Made by a program: the position numbers and the translations under genes. 64,000 nucleotides of DNA from Candidatus Firestoneibacteriota bacterium (GTDB lineage Bacteria; Oederibacteriota; Muellerivitia; Muellerivitales; Muellerivitaceae): positions 734 through 64,733 of the forward strand of contig JABDGD010000008.1 of NCBI GenBank assembly GCA_013286205.1, given 5' to 3'. Within the stretch, counting starts at the first letter, position 1; every line of letters begins with the position of its first letter. Of this stretch, positions 44,209 through 53,486 are shown piece after piece. The notes beneath the pieces were generated by a model. That model had not been told where the DNA came from. It was given only the letters and a program-made list of their open reading frames with translations, and did no database searches.

Positions 44209-44652
44209 TTAGGCTTTGGTTTCCTCGGCAGCCGAGGCGACTTCCGCGACCGGCGCGGTTTTGGCTGATTCAGCCACACCTTCGCTGGGAATACGGACAG
44301 CTTTTTTGTTTTCTTGAATACGAGCGTCTTTCTTGTTGAGCTTGCCGCGCAAGTAGAACAACTTGGCTCGACGAACTTTACCAGAACGGGTCGTCTTCAC
44401 TTCTTTGATCATTGGCGATTGGTAGTAGAAAGTTTTTTCCACGCCGACGCCGTAAGAGATTTTACGGACGGTAAACTTCAGTTTCGAACCCGAACCCTGA
44501 ATAGCCGTGACCAAACCTTCGTAAGCCTGGATACGTTCTTTTTCGCCTTCCTTGATTTTCAAGGAGACCTTCACACTATCACCCACGCGGAAAGGGACAA
44601 CCCCTTTGCGGATAACTTGAGCGTCTTCAATTTTCTTAATTGTAAGGTTCAT
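44209..44652 (-). CDS. rplS: 50S ribosomal protein L19
   Basis: About 147 residues from the ATG at 44652, which has AGGAGAAG upstream. The L19 core is clear (FRVGDSVKVSLKIKEGEKERIQAYEG, SYGVGVEKTFYYQSP, RSGKVRRAKLFYLRGKLNKKDARI). The C-terminal about 30 residues (Ala/Glu/Val-rich) extend past the usual end and are probably disordered. It is last in the rpsP-trmD operon. Confidence 0.95.
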   Translation of the reverse strand: MNLTIKKIEDAQVIRKGVVPFRVGDSVKVSLKIKEGEKERIQAYEGLVTAIQGSGSKLKFTVRKISYGVGVEKTFYYQSPMIKEVKTTRSGKVRRAKLFYLRGKLNKKDARIQENKKAVRIPSEGVAESAKTAPVAEVASAAEETKA

Positions 44653-44717
44653 CTTTCTTCTCCTGCTTCTTTCACCTGCCAAGTGGTCTTGGCTAAAATT
44701 TGACGAATCGTGGGCAG

Positions 44718-45461
44718 TTAACCCTGAAGCTCTTTTTCTATCTCGACTAAAAGCTTCTTGTCTCCCTCCGTCAGGGAAACCTTTTTCAAAAGATCGGGCC
44801 GTTTAAGGAACGTGTTCCTGAGCGACTCTTTTCGGCGCCAGCGCTCGATGTGAGCGTGATTGCCGTTGAGCAGAACCTCCGGCACATCCTGTCCTCGATA
44901 AGAGCGGGGACGAGTATAGTGTGGATAGTCCAACAATCCATTAAAAAAGCTGTCCTTCTCAACTGAGTCGCGGTCTCCCACAACCCCCGGTAGAAACCTC
45001 ACCATCGCGTCCACCATCACGGCCGCAGCTGGTTCTCCGCCGGTTAAAACATAATCCCCCAGGCTGACTTCTTCATCAATCTGGCTCATCACCCGCTCGT
45101 CCAGACCCTCATAGTGGCCGCAAACCAAAAGTAAGGATTTTTCTTTCGCTAACCGCTGGGCCATCGCGTGATCAAATGGCTTCCCCTGCGGCGACAAAAA
45201 GATCGTCTTTACTTTTTTTCTTCCCCGTTTGATGGCAGCGAATGCTTTCGTCAAAGGTTCTGGCTTCATCACCATCCCGGCACCGCCCCCATAAGGAACG
45301 TCATCGGTGGTGTGGTGCTTATCATCCGTCCAATCGCGCAGCTGGTGAAGCCGGAGATCCACCGCTTTCTTCGTTACCGCTCGTTTGACGATGCTGACTG
45401 TAAAAGGCCCCTGAAAGTATTCAGGGAACAACGTCAGAATATCAATCCGCAGTTTGCTCAT
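44718..45461 (-). CDS. trmD: tRNA (guanine37-N1)-methyltransferase
   Basis: 247 residues. SPOUT fold with the trefoil-knot motifs LVCGHYEGLDERV and EEVSLGDYVLTGGEPAA, and the GGGAGMVMKPEP motif. It methylates G37 of tRNAs with AdoMet. Its start overlaps rimM by 20 bp, and it sits in the classic rpsP-khpA-rimM-trmD-rplS order. Confidence 0.97.
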   Translation of the reverse strand: MSKLRIDILTLFPEYFQGPFTVSIVKRAVTKKAVDLRLHQLRDWTDDKHHTTDDVPYGGGAGMVMKPEPLTKAFAAIKRGRKKVKTIFLSPQGKPFDHAMAQRLAKEKSLLLVCGHYEGLDERVMSQIDEEVSLGDYVLTGGEPAAAVMVDAMVRFLPGVVGDRDSVEKDSFFNGLLDYPHYTRPRSYRGQDVPEVLLNGNHAHIERWRRKESLRNTFLKRPDLLKKVSLTEGDKKLLVEIEKELQG

Positions 45462-46002
45462 CGATCTCTTCCGGTAAATCCACCAACACTAGCTTGGCTT
45501 TCAAATCGACCTTTCGGATCATCGACTTCAAAGCCGGCACTAAAAATTCTCTTCCATCCTTCTTTATCACCAACACCGAGTTGGCAGGACCTTCCATGAT
45601 TTCATCAATCACGCCCATCTTCCTGCCTTCCAGCGTCTCGACCGACAAGCCCATCAGATCATCCATATAGTACTGATCTTCAGGTAGCTCTCCTCGGTCT
45701 TCCGAAAGAACCGCCACATACACCCCGCGAAGAGTTTCCGCTTCCTCGGGACTTTGAACTTCTTTAAAACGAACTACCGCGTCGCCGTCATTATGCGTAA
45801 AGCCGCGGATCACCGTGACCTTCATCAACTCTTTACCGTGCTTCACCAACTTCAAGTTTTTGCAAGAAGTGAGGCGCTCAACACCAGCACAGGCCAAATC
45901 CACTTTGACTTCGCCTTTAAGACCATGCGGTCTCACAATGGTTCCCAGTACCACAAAACCATCGGCTGGATCGACTGGTAAGCTGCCCGGAGTGTTATTC
46001 AA
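45442..46002 (-). CDS. rimM: Ribosome maturation factor RimM
   Basis: 186 residues. RimM N domain (VLGTIVRPHGLKGEVKV) and PRC-barrel C domain (YYMDDLMGLSVET, GVIDEIMEGPANSVLVI). It aids 30S assembly. It overlaps khpA by 8 bp and trmD by 20 bp, so the three are coupled. Confidence 0.95.
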   Translation of the reverse strand: MNNTPGSLPVDPADGFVVLGTIVRPHGLKGEVKVDLACAGVERLTSCKNLKLVKHGKELMKVTVIRGFTHNDGDAVVRFKEVQSPEEAETLRGVYVAVLSEDRGELPEDQYYMDDLMGLSVETLEGRKMGVIDEIMEGPANSVLVIKKDGREFLVPALKSMIRKVDLKAKLVLVDLPEEIDEQTAD

Positions 46003-46225
46003 CGACTTCGAGGGAATACTTCAATCCATGCTTGGCGCAGGAAGCCGAAACTAAAGTGCGCAGGGCTTTAATCGTGCGGCCTTGTTTGCCGATGATCTTG
46101 CCGTAGTCTTCCTTAGAAACACGCAATTCCAAAACCGTCAGGTTGCCTTCTAAGCGCTGTTGAATACCGACGTTCTCCGGCTTATCCACGAGAGACTTCG
46201 CCACAAACTCAATCAATTCTTTCAT
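45995..46225 (-). CDS. khpA: KH-domain RNA-binding protein KhpA-like
   Basis: 76 residues, almost one KH domain with the GxxG loop in GKIIGKQGRTIKAL. Length and position between rpsP and rimM are typical for KhpA (YlqC). It is a small RNA chaperone-like protein that, in Gram-positive bacteria, pairs with KhpB/EloR. Confidence 0.93.
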   Translation of the reverse strand: MKELIEFVAKSLVDKPENVGIQQRLEGNLTVLELRVSKEDYGKIIGKQGRTIKALRTLVSASCAKHGLKYSLEVVE

Positions 46226-46269
46226 ACTCTTCCCCTACAGTGATCCATGTGAACGAGGATCTGAATTTT

Positions 46270-46521
46270 TTAAAGAGCGACGCCGGCTTTGGTCAAAATG
46301 CCTTGAACGGTATCGGTCGGGACAGCGCCCTTCTTCACCCATTCAGCGATAGCTTCTTTTTTCAAGTTAACAACTTGGCTTTCTTCTTTAGCCCGAGGAT
46401 TGTAGGTGCCTAAGTCTTCAATGCGGCGGCCCTTGCCCGAGAATTGGGAATCCAAAACCACAATGCGATACGTCGGTTTCTTGTTGCTGCCCATACGTTT
46501 TAAACGAATCTTCAGTGCCAC
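46270..46521 (-). CDS. rpsP: 30S ribosomal protein S16
   Basis: 83 residues. I chose the GTG at 46521, which follows a strong AGGAGG by 4 nt and gives the standard S16 N-terminus (ALKIRLKRMGSNKKPTYRIVVLD). A longer reading frame upstream has no support. First gene of the operon, downstream of a strong promoter at 46615-46643. Confidence 0.95.
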   Translation of the reverse strand: MALKIRLKRMGSNKKPTYRIVVLDSQFSGKGRRIEDLGTYNPRAKEESQVVNLKKEAIAEWVKKGAVPTDTVQGILTKAGVAL

Positions 46522-46614
46522 AAATCCTCCTAGAGAAAACAAAAACCAATTGGTCAATTAATTCACGGGGCTCGAATGCCGCGCGCCCGGTCCACAGGGG
46601 ACACAAGGGAGGAG

Positions 46615-46643
46615 ATTTTAAAAACCCACCCCTGCTTTGTCAA
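46615..46643 (-). promoter_or_regulatory. Strong sigma70-type promoter of the rpsP operon
   Basis: On the minus strand TTGACA, a 17-bp spacer and TAAAAT. It lies about 95 bp upstream of the rpsP start and just downstream of the tRNA-Thr gene. Near-consensus, as expected for ribosomal protein genes. Confidence 0.85.
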
Positions 46644-46727
46644 GAAAATAGGCCTAAAATAAGAGTTTTGAGAGGTTCAGAGGATAAAAAGAGAGGTTTA
46701 AAAGGCTTTTAAGGCCAAAGACAAAAA

Positions 46728-46803
46728 TGGAGCTGGGGACCGGAATCGGACCGGCGACCTACTGTTTACGAAACAGTTGCTCTACCAACTGAGCTACCCC
46801 AGC
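46728..46803 (-). tRNA. tRNA-Thr (CGT)
   Basis: Complete cloverleaf: acceptor GCTGGGG/CCCCAGC, D arm GCTC...GAGC, anticodon stem ACTGT/ACAGT around TTCGTAA (anticodon CGT), T arm GCCGG-TCCGATT-CCGGT, discriminator T, encoded CCA (46728-46730). It reads ACG codons. Confidence 0.97.
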
Positions 46804-46846
46804 CCTTGAACACCATAGCGGGCTACTTTTCGGCGAGTGGGCAGGA

Positions 46847-46875
46847 AGTTTACCGACCCTTTCCCTGCCCGTCAA
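46847..46875 (-). promoter_or_regulatory. Promoter of tRNA-Thr
   Basis: On the minus strand TTGACG, 17 bp, TAAACT, about 45 bp upstream of the tRNA. An inverted repeat GGGCAGG/CCTGCCC spans the promoter and may double as a terminator for the ORF just upstream. Confidence 0.65.
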
Positions 46876-46881
46876 TCAACT

Positions 46882-47067
46882 TTACTTAGCCACATCTTCA
46901 ATTAAACCTAAACAAACCAATTCCACTGCCAGCCAAACCGTGGAATAAATCACAAAATCCGAGATCAAATGACGGCCCGAGCCCAGCAAATAGCTGAACA
47001 CTGAGAAAACCGTGTAATTCAAGAACCACAATACAATTGCCAAGCGGGGTAAGCTAAAATTTTTCAC
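46882..47067 (-). CDS. Small two-helix membrane protein
   Basis: 61 residues from a GTG with AAGGAGG 6 nt upstream. Two hydrophobic helices (about 9-28 and 34-55) with short charged ends. No recognised family. It follows ruvA by about 36 bp and precedes the tRNA-Thr gene. Confidence 0.6.
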   Translation of the reverse strand: MKNFSLPRLAIVLWFLNYTVFSVFSYLLGSGRHLISDFVIYSTVWLAVELVCLGLIEDVAK

Positions 47068-47103
47068 CGCCAGCCTCCTTCTCAATACCGAAGCCTCAGG
47101 GCC

Positions 47104-47709
47104 TCAAGCACCTATAGATTTTAAACTAGCCTTTAAAATTTCTTCAACCGTTACCTTTTCACCCGTGGCCTGAACCGCGGATAAAACAGCCCGGCGGGAT
47201 TCCACCGCCGAATAACCTAAAGCCATCATGGCCTGTAGCGCGTCCGAAATTGTCTTCGACTCGGACCCCATCAAACCCTCATCACTGAATACGCCCACAC
47301 CCGCCAATTTGGTTACTTTATCTTTCAGTTCCAGCACCAAATGTTGGGCCGTCTTTTGACCAATACCCGGTATGGCTTTTAAACCGGCCAAATCGTTATG
47401 CATGACTGCCTGAAAAAAAGCTTCGGGCGCGTAAGTCGATAAAACATTCATGGCCGCTTTGGGGCCCACTCCCGAAACCGAGAGTGCCATTAAAAAGGCC
47501 TGTTTCTCGGAATCTTTCAAAAAGCCAAAGAGCTGTTGAACATCTTCCCGCACATGCAAATAAGTCTTCAGTAAAACACTCTTGCCCGTCGCCGGAACCG
47601 ACTGCAAAGTCTTTTGAGAAACAAACACCTCGTAACCCACGCCGTTCACATCTAACTCAACTCGGTCCGGCAGCTTTGCGGTCAATATCCCCTGCAGAAA
47701 AGCGATCAT
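47104..47709 (-). CDS. ruvA: Holliday junction helicase subunit RuvA
   Basis: 201 residues. OB-fold domain (1-60), helix-hairpin-helix domain (SVSGVGPKAAMNVLS and GIGQKTAQHLVLEL) and the C-terminal domain that binds RuvB. It targets RuvB to Holliday junctions. It lies 7 bp after the zinc-ribbon gene; ruvB is not next to it. Confidence 0.96.
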   Translation of the reverse strand: MIAFLQGILTAKLPDRVELDVNGVGYEVFVSQKTLQSVPATGKSVLLKTYLHVREDVQQLFGFLKDSEKQAFLMALSVSGVGPKAAMNVLSTYAPEAFFQAVMHNDLAGLKAIPGIGQKTAQHLVLELKDKVTKLAGVGVFSDEGLMGSESKTISDALQAMMALGYSAVESRRAVLSAVQATGEKVTVEEILKASLKSIGA

Positions 47710-47716
47710 CTGTCGT

Positions 47717-48289
47717 TTAGTCTTCCAAAAATTTCAAGTGAACCAAAATGTGAAGTAATTCTTCCACCTGGGTCAAAGCCGGCACATCTTTGTTTTGAGT
47801 CGCGGCGTACCAGAAAGAAACAACATTGGAATCCAACCAGATTCCCTTGGTCTCGAAATCTTCATCAATGACTAAAGCTTTGTAATGATGCTCGTCCAAT
47901 TCGTTTTCAGAAATAGGGCTCTTCAACCCAGAAGAACGCAGTTTAATATGCTCTTTCGCCTGATTGAAATAACGTTGATCTTCTTCCGCCAAGTTTTCGA
48001 ACACGATTTGAGCGGCTTCGCGGTCAATGCCTTCGAGAATGCTCTTGTCGATCCAGACGCCGAAATTTTCGTCATCCCAGAGATAGTCGTGGCCCTGGTG
48101 TTCCAACGCCAGCATGGGCTGGCCGCTATCCGGGCTGATCTTATCGGTCTTACCCTTGTTGTTGGTGTCGCGCAAGAAGTCTTCGGCTGTGACGTTAAAC
48201 TTTTCGTCCACCGGGTATCCGCATTCGGCGCAATAACGGGCGTTATCCGCTAATTTAGTCCGGCAGTTTTTGCATTTCGCTAAAGACAT
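47717..48289 (-). CDS. Zinc-ribbon protein of unknown function between ruvC and ruvA
   Basis: 190 residues. An N-terminal zinc ribbon (C6-x2-C9 and C20-x2-C23; KCKNCRTKLADNARYCAECGYP) is followed by about 150 acidic residues with no recognised fold (for example HDYLWDDENFGVWIDKSIL). No membrane segment. It separates ruvC (8 bp) from ruvA (7 bp) on the same strand, so it belongs to this operon. A link with recombination is only inferred from position. Confidence 0.7.
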   Translation of the reverse strand: MSLAKCKNCRTKLADNARYCAECGYPVDEKFNVTAEDFLRDTNNKGKTDKISPDSGQPMLALEHQGHDYLWDDENFGVWIDKSILEGIDREAAQIVFENLAEEDQRYFNQAKEHIKLRSSGLKSPISENELDEHHYKALVIDEDFETKGIWLDSNVVSFWYAATQNKDVPALTQVEELLHILVHLKFLED

Positions 48290-48297
48290 ATCGACTC

Positions 48298-48885
48298 CTA
48301 TCGTTTCAAAAAGGTTTTATTCACCGAGCTCTTCGCGAGCTTTTTCACTACTTCCGACAATCGGGTTCCCGATCCCTGCGCGTGCGTAATGGCGATGGCC
48401 AATGCGTCCGCTGTATCATCCGGCTTCGGGACTTCGCTGAGCCCCAAAAGCAGCTTCACCATCTTTTGAACCTGTTGTTTATCCGCGGCGCCAAAACCGG
48501 CCACCGCCTGTTTCACTTCTCCCGGCTTGTACTCAAACACTGGCACATTTGCCAACCCGCAGGCCAGAATCGCAACCCCTCTTGCCTGCCCTACTGAGAT
48601 TGCCGTCTTCACGTTGCGCGCAAAGAATAATTCTTCTATCGCCACTTCGTCGGGCTTCACTTTCTTCAAAACTTTTTGCAGTTTCTCAAAAACCACAACC
48701 AGTCTCTTTTCAACATCCGTATGGGCTTCCGAGGTAATCGTCCCATACTCTAAAGCTTTCAACTTACCGTTTTCTTGCGCTATCACTCCGTATCCCATGC
48801 GGGCCAGCCCCGGGTCAATCCCGAGAATGATCTTCTTAGCCGCGGGGGCGTAAGGTTTACTTATCAAGCTTCGCCATAATTTCAT
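48298..48885 (-). CDS. ruvC: Holliday junction resolvase RuvC
   Basis: 195 residues. Catalytic acids are in place: D in LGIDPGLARMGYG, E in AIEELFFARN, and D/D in PDDTADALAIAI. About 18 residues precede the normal start, and the ATG lies inside the yebC 3' end (29-bp overlap). It resolves Holliday junctions with RuvAB. Confidence 0.94.
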   Translation of the reverse strand: MKLWRSLISKPYAPAAKKIILGIDPGLARMGYGVIAQENGKLKALEYGTITSEAHTDVEKRLVVVFEKLQKVLKKVKPDEVAIEELFFARNVKTAISVGQARGVAILACGLANVPVFEYKPGEVKQAVAGFGAADKQQVQKMVKLLLGLSEVPKPDDTADALAIAITHAQGSGTRLSEVVKKLAKSSVNKTFLKR

Positions 48886-49606
48886 CGCTCACTTCAAAGT
48901 TAGCGTGAACATTTTGAACGTCTTCATATTCATCCAGCGCATCATAAAGCTCCAAAACCGCGCCAGCCTTAGACTCATCCAAAACCACGGTGGTCTTCGG
49001 GATAAAATTGACTTCGGCGCTTTCAGTCGCGATTTTCTTTTCTTCCAGCGCCTTCTTCACCTTGTCAAAGTTTTCAGGTGCGGTTAACACTTCATAAATA
49101 TCCGCTTTGTCCGTTTTCAAGTCGTCCGCGCCCGCGTCTAAAACTAGCGTCATAAAATCATCTTCACCCATGGCGTCTTTTTTCACGATCAGCTGTCCCT
49201 TTTTTTCGAACAAGAAGGACACCGAACCGGAAGCACCCATGTTGCCGCCGTTCTTATCGAAAATAGAACGGATATCCGCGGCAGTGCGATTACGATTGTC
49301 TGTTACCGCCTCAACCAAAACCGCCACACCCGCCGGGGCGTAGCCTTCATAAACTACTTCTTCGAGAGCTACAGATGCTTCAGCACCAGTCCCTTTATTG
49401 ATAGCTCTTTTCACCGTATCCATCGGCATGCTGACTTCTTTGGCCTTTAAAAGAATCGTGCGTAAACGAATATTGGTGTCAGGGTCGCCGCCGGACTTGG
49501 CCGCTAATTGAATTTCTTTAGAAAGACGGGAAAAGATCTTTCCGCGCTTCTCATCCAAAGCACCCTTATATCTTTTGACCTTCGACCACTTACTATGTCC
49601 GCTCAT
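48857..49606 (-). CDS. yebC: YebC/PmpR-family protein
   Basis: 249 residues, standard length. Signature N-terminus GHSKWSKVKRYKGALDEKRGKIFSRL and family blocks (PMDTVKRAINKG; YEGYAPAGVAVLVEAVTDNRNRT; NGGNMGASGSVSFLFEKKG). Members act as regulators or translation factors that relieve stalling at proline runs. It heads the yebC-ruvC-ORF-ruvA group, which is a widely conserved order. Confidence 0.96.
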   Translation of the reverse strand: MSGHSKWSKVKRYKGALDEKRGKIFSRLSKEIQLAAKSGGDPDTNIRLRTILLKAKEVSMPMDTVKRAINKGTGAEASVALEEVVYEGYAPAGVAVLVEAVTDNRNRTAADIRSIFDKNGGNMGASGSVSFLFEKKGQLIVKKDAMGEDDFMTLVLDAGADDLKTDKADIYEVLTAPENFDKVKKALEEKKIATESAEVNFIPKTTVVLDESKAGAVLELYDALDEYEDVQNVHANFEVSDEIMAKLDK

Positions 49607-49740
49607 AACACCCTCGTTTTTTGCGTAAAAAGTTTAAAAATTCTCTATTTCGACAAGCCGCGCGGGCTTTAGTGCAAAGAGTGACAAAAAAATAAGGCTT
49701 TTCCTCACCTTAATTTTGCCCTGAAACGACAAAAGGCCGC

Positions 49741-49764
49741 TTTCTTGAACGAAATCTCAAGAAA
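49741..49764. repeat. Inverted repeat in the yebC upstream region
   Basis: A perfect 8-bp inverted repeat TTTCTTGA/TCAAGAAA with an 8-nt loop, 135 bp upstream of yebC. A weak match to GAAC-N4-GTTC (GAACCTTTGTTG, 49767-49778) follows; see findings. The rest of 49607-49868 has no gene. Confidence 0.5.
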
Positions 49765-49868
49765 ACGAACCTTTGTTGAGAAAAATTATATCTTACGTTG
49801 ATTGAGGATAGCTAGAAAAAAGGGGCTTTTAAGACTGATAAAAAGCCAAAATTACAGGGTCTTTTGAG

Positions 49869-51113
49869 TTATTGGGAGACAATCTTCAGAAATACCTTAC
49901 CCGCCCTGATCAGTCCTGCTTCGCCTGCCGCGATATCAATGGCTTCATTGAACGAAGCAACCTTCTTCTTTTCCTGCGCCGCGTTTACCCATTCCACCGC
50001 GCCCTGTTCAATCAGGCGCTTGGCATCGCTCTTTGTTTTCACAATCGCGATTTGAACCATCAAGTCAGCGGCCTTATAAGAGCCTGGCGCCACCAAAACC
50101 TTTTTATAATCGACTGTTTGGTCTAAGTTGTGACGATTTTCAAAATAGTTCCAGGCTTCTTGAGCTTTCTCTTCGCCATAAAAGCGTTGAGTAATTTCTT
50201 TGGCTAATTCTTGCTTGGCCTGTTTGGGGTGATAAGTTCCCTGCGCCACCTTAGCTTTGCGGTCTTGCCAAACTTCTTTAGGAAGGTCTGAAAGCAATTC
50301 ATAATACTTCCACATCAATTCATCTGACACGCTCATGGTTTTAGCGAACATCTCATTAGGCGCTTCCGTCACCCCAATATAGTTACCCAGACTCTTGGAC
50401 ATCTTTTTGACACCATCGAGCCCTTCCAGAATGGGCATGGCAATAATCACTTCTGGTTTTTGCCCCGCCTGTTCTTGCAGGGCACGGCCTACCAGGCAGT
50501 TAAACTTTTGGTCTGTCCCGCACATTTCAATATCGGATTCCAGGGCCACCGAATCATAACCTTGGATCAGCGGATAGAGGATCTCGTGCATGCTGATGGG
50601 TTTCTGTTCTTTCATGCGGTTGGTGAAATCATCCCGTTCCAAAATACGCGCTACCGTATATTTCGAGGCCAAGCGGATCACATCCTCAAAGGTCATAGGC
50701 CGGCACCATTCGCTGTTGTAGCGGATCTCGATTTTCGCCGGATCATTATCGAGTATCTTGAAAATCTGTTCTTGGTAGGTCTTCGCGTTAGCTTCCACTT
50801 CTTCACGGGTCAAGGGTTTGCGGGTAACCGTCTTGCCCGTCGGGTCGCCGATCATGGCGGTAAAATCACCCATGAGAAACTGCACTTTATGTCCCAGGTC
50901 TTGGAACTGGCGTAATTTCCGAAGGACCACCGTGTGGCCTAAATGAATATCCGGCGCCGTAGGGTCCGCTCCCATCTTTACCTTGAGGGGACGACCTTCT
51001 TTGTAGGACTCTTTGAGTTTCTCCAGCAGTTCATGCTTGGAGATAACCTCGGCAGTTCCCTGCAGGAGGATTTCTAATTGTTGTTCCGGCGTATGGGTGA
51101 AATTGGTTTTCAT
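49869..51113 (-). CDS. tyrS: Tyrosyl-tRNA synthetase
   Basis: About 414 residues from the ATG at 51113, preferred over one 10 codons upstream because it fits the family N-terminus, though no clear ribosome site is seen. HIGH-type motif HLGHTVVL, and KMSKS in [11 protein letters not shown]. The C-terminal S4 domain ([22 protein letters not shown]) binds tRNA. Of the longer TyrS subtype (TyrZ-like). Confidence 0.95.
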   Translation of the reverse strand: MKTNFTHTPEQQLEILLQGTAEVISKHELLEKLKESYKEGRPLKVKMGADPTAPDIHLGHTVVLRKLRQFQDLGHKVQFLMGDFTAMIGDPTGKTVTRKPLTREEVEANAKTYQEQIFKILDNDPAKIEIRYNSEWCRPMTFEDVIRLASKYTVARILERDDFTNRMKEQKPISMHEILYPLIQGYDSVALESDIEMCGTDQKFNCLVGRALQEQAGQKPEVIIAMPILEGLDGVKKMSKSLGNYIGVTEAPNEMFAKTMSVSDELMWKYYELLSDLPKEVWQDRKAKVAQGTYHPKQAKQELAKEITQRFYGEEKAQEAWNYFENRHNLDQTVDYKKVLVAPGSYKAADLMVQIAIVKTKSDAKRLIEQGAVEWVNAAQEKKKVASFNEAIDIAAGEAGLIRAGKVFLKIVSQ

Positions 51114-51204
51114 AGGGGGCACATCATAACAAAAGAGAGTCAATTTGTAGCCAAAAGAGGCCTATTACCTGTGGCAACCCGCTAGTCAAAACAAAGGGCG
51201 AAGC

Positions 51205-51210
51205 TATAAT
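51205..51210 (+). promoter_or_regulatory. -10 element for PBP1A
   Basis: A perfect TATAAT about 45 bp upstream of the PBP gene start. No strong -35 box is visible 17 bp upstream. It lies in the intergenic stretch shared with the divergent tyrS. Confidence 0.45.
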
Positions 51211-51254
51211 GAACCCCTCTAAAAGCCAGCCACTACTAATAAAGAGGAAACAGT

Positions 51255-53486
51255 TTGCCCATCGAAAAACCCAAAAAATCATTCGCCAGCACCTTGATGA
51301 CCTTATTTTTTATCGCCTTCGCGGGACTGGGAGTCATCGGCGGCATCCTTTATGCCCAACTTCAAGAGTTGCCCGACATCGCTAACCTGAATGACTTCAA
51401 AACCTCCGAAGCCACCCATATTTACGATATCAACGGCAATCTCATCAGCCAGCTATGGCTGGAACAGCGCACCATTGTGCCGCTGGAAAAGATTCCTCAA
51501 ACCCTTCAAAACGCGGTCATCGCCACCGAAGACGAACGCTTTTACGAGCATTGGGGCATCGACGTGGTGGGCGTGGCCAGAGCTTTTATGGTCAACATTT
51601 CCTCGGGTGGTTTAAGGGAAGGTGCCAGCACCATTACCCAACAGTTGGCCCGCACTCTCTTTCTGACACAGGAAAAAACCCTCAGCCGCAAAATCCGCGA
51701 GGCTTTACTTTCAGTTCAGATTGAAAAGAACTATTCCAAAAAGCAAATTTTGGAAATGTACCTCAATGACATTTATTACGGTGAAGGCGCTTATGGCGTG
51801 GAATCCGCCGCCCGCAGCTACTTCGGAAAACATTTGGAAGATTTAACGTTGCCCGAATGTGCCCTGTTGGCGGGTTTGCCTAAATCCCCCACTCATTTTG
51901 ACCCTTATAAATTTCCTTTAGAAGCGCTTAAACGCCGCAACCTAGTCCTCGACCGCATGGTGACCACCAACTACATCAGCCAGCAAGAAGCCACCGACGC
52001 CAAAAACATTCCCATCGAGCTCAAGAAAATTGAGGTTCAAAACGCTCCCTACTTTGTGGAATATGTGCGCCAGCAATTGGAAGCCCGCTACGGCTCAAAC
52101 GCGGTTTATAAAGGCGGCCTGCAGGTTTACACCACGCTGGATATGAAGCTTCAAGAAGTCGCCCAAAGAGCTTTGGCGCACGGTTTAGAAAACGCCGAGA
52201 TTTTGGCCCGCAAGAACCGCCTGTCGAATATTCCCGTAGACCAACCGATTCAGGGTGCTTTGCTCGCCATGGACCCTCACACTGGCGCCATTCGCGCCAT
52301 GATCGGTGGAGTGGATTACCACAAGAGCGTGTTTAACCGCGCTATTCAGGCTCACCGTCAGCCCGGTTCTTCCTTCAAACCTATCATTTACGCCGCCGCT
52401 ATTGAGAACGGCTACACCATGGCGGATGTTTTCTTGGACGCCCCGATTGTTTATCCCGACCCGGTGACCGGCAAACCCTGGAGGCCTTTAAACTTCTCTG
52501 ATAAGTTCCGCGGACCAACGACCCTTCATACCGCTTTGATGTATTCCATTAACGTTGTCACTATTAAGCTACTGGAAAAACTGGGCATTCAACCCGTCGT
52601 CAGCGTGGCCCGCCGCTTGGGTATCACGACCCCCATTAAGCCCAATCTTTCATTGGGATTAGGAACCTCTGAAGTTTCATTAGAAGAAATGGTTCAGGCC
52701 TTCTCAGTGTTTCCCAACCAAGGTGTTCGAGTGGAACCCTTCGGCATTTTGACCGTTAAAGACTCCTCCGGCCACGTTTTAGAAAATAACACGCCCGTCG
52801 GAGAAAGCGTTTTGGACCCCATGGTGGCCTACATCATGGTTCACACCATGAAAGACGTCATTGATAACGGTACAGGCCGTATTATCCGCCGCCTGGGCTT
52901 TACTTATCCCGCCGCCGGCAAAACGGGTACCACCAACGATAACGTGGACGCCTGGTTTATAGGTTTTACGCCTGATTTAACCTGTGGTGTCTGGGTGGGT
53001 TATGACGAACGCCAAAGCCTGGGCAAAAAGCAGACCGGTGGAGAAACCGCCGCGCCGATCTGGGCTGAATTTATGAAGGCTGCTATTGCCGGAACCGTCC
53101 CCAAAGATTTTGAGCCGCCGAAGAACGCGGATACCGAGCTAGTGGAGAAAAAAATCTGTTTAACCAGTGGTTTATTGGCTGGGCCCGAATGTATCGGCGT
53201 GCGGGACGAAATATTCAAAAAAGAAACCGCCCCCACTAAATTTTGCAATATTCATACGGCCAACGGCTCAGCTTTACCGGGCAGCGATGCCGCCATGGGA
53301 ACTTCACCCTCTTCATCCGCTAACAGCGATATTTTGGAAATGGGCGGACAAGCGGTAGTCAAAGCGGGGCCTGCGGCTATGGCTTCCGTAACACCCGGAT
53401 CATCCATAGCGGTCGAAGCAACACCCACCGCGGTCACCGGAAAGAAAGCCAGCGGAGAACAAGCCTATCCCGATAGTGGATTCTAA
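51255..53486 (+). CDS. Class A penicillin-binding protein (PBP1A type)
   Basis: 743 residues starting at TTG after AGAGGAAA. One N-terminal membrane helix (about 15-32). Glycosyltransferase domain: EDERFYEHWGID, GASTITQQLART, RKIREALLSVQIEKNYSK. Transpeptidase domain: SxxK in GSSFKPI, SxN in YSINVV, KTGT in AGKTGTTND. The last about 110 residues hold two or three Cys and a Ser/Ala/Thr-rich tail. It polymerises and cross-links peptidoglycan in the periplasm. Confidence 0.95.
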   Translation: MPIEKPKKSFASTLMTLFFIAFAGLGVIGGILYAQLQELPDIANLNDFKTSEATHIYDINGNLISQLWLEQRTIVPLEKIPQTLQNAVIATEDERFYEHWGIDVVGVARAFMVNISSGGLREGASTITQQLARTLFLTQEKTLSRKIREALLSVQIEKNYSKKQILEMYLNDIYYGEGAYGVESAARSYFGKHLEDLTLPECALLAGLPKSPTHFDPYKFPLEALKRRNLVLDRMVTTNYISQQEATDAKNIPIELKKIEVQNAPYFVEYVRQQLEARYGSNAVYKGGLQVYTTLDMKLQEVAQRALAHGLENAEILARKNRLSNIPVDQPIQGALLAMDPHTGAIRAMIGGVDYHKSVFNRAIQAHRQPGSSFKPIIYAAAIENGYTMADVFLDAPIVYPDPVTGKPWRPLNFSDKFRGPTTLHTALMYSINVVTIKLLEKLGIQPVVSVARRLGITTPIKPNLSLGLGTSEVSLEEMVQAFSVFPNQGVRVEPFGILTVKDSSGHVLENNTPVGESVLDPMVAYIMVHTMKDVIDNGTGRIIRRLGFTYPAAGKTGTTNDNVDAWFIGFTPDLTCGVWVGYDERQSLGKKQTGGETAAPIWAEFMKAAIAGTVPKDFEPPKNADTELVEKKICLTSGLLAGPECIGVRDEIFKKETAPTKFCNIHTANGSALPGSDAAMGTSPSSSANSDILEMGGQAVVKAGPAAMASVTPGSSIAVEATPTAVTGKKASGEQAYPDSGF

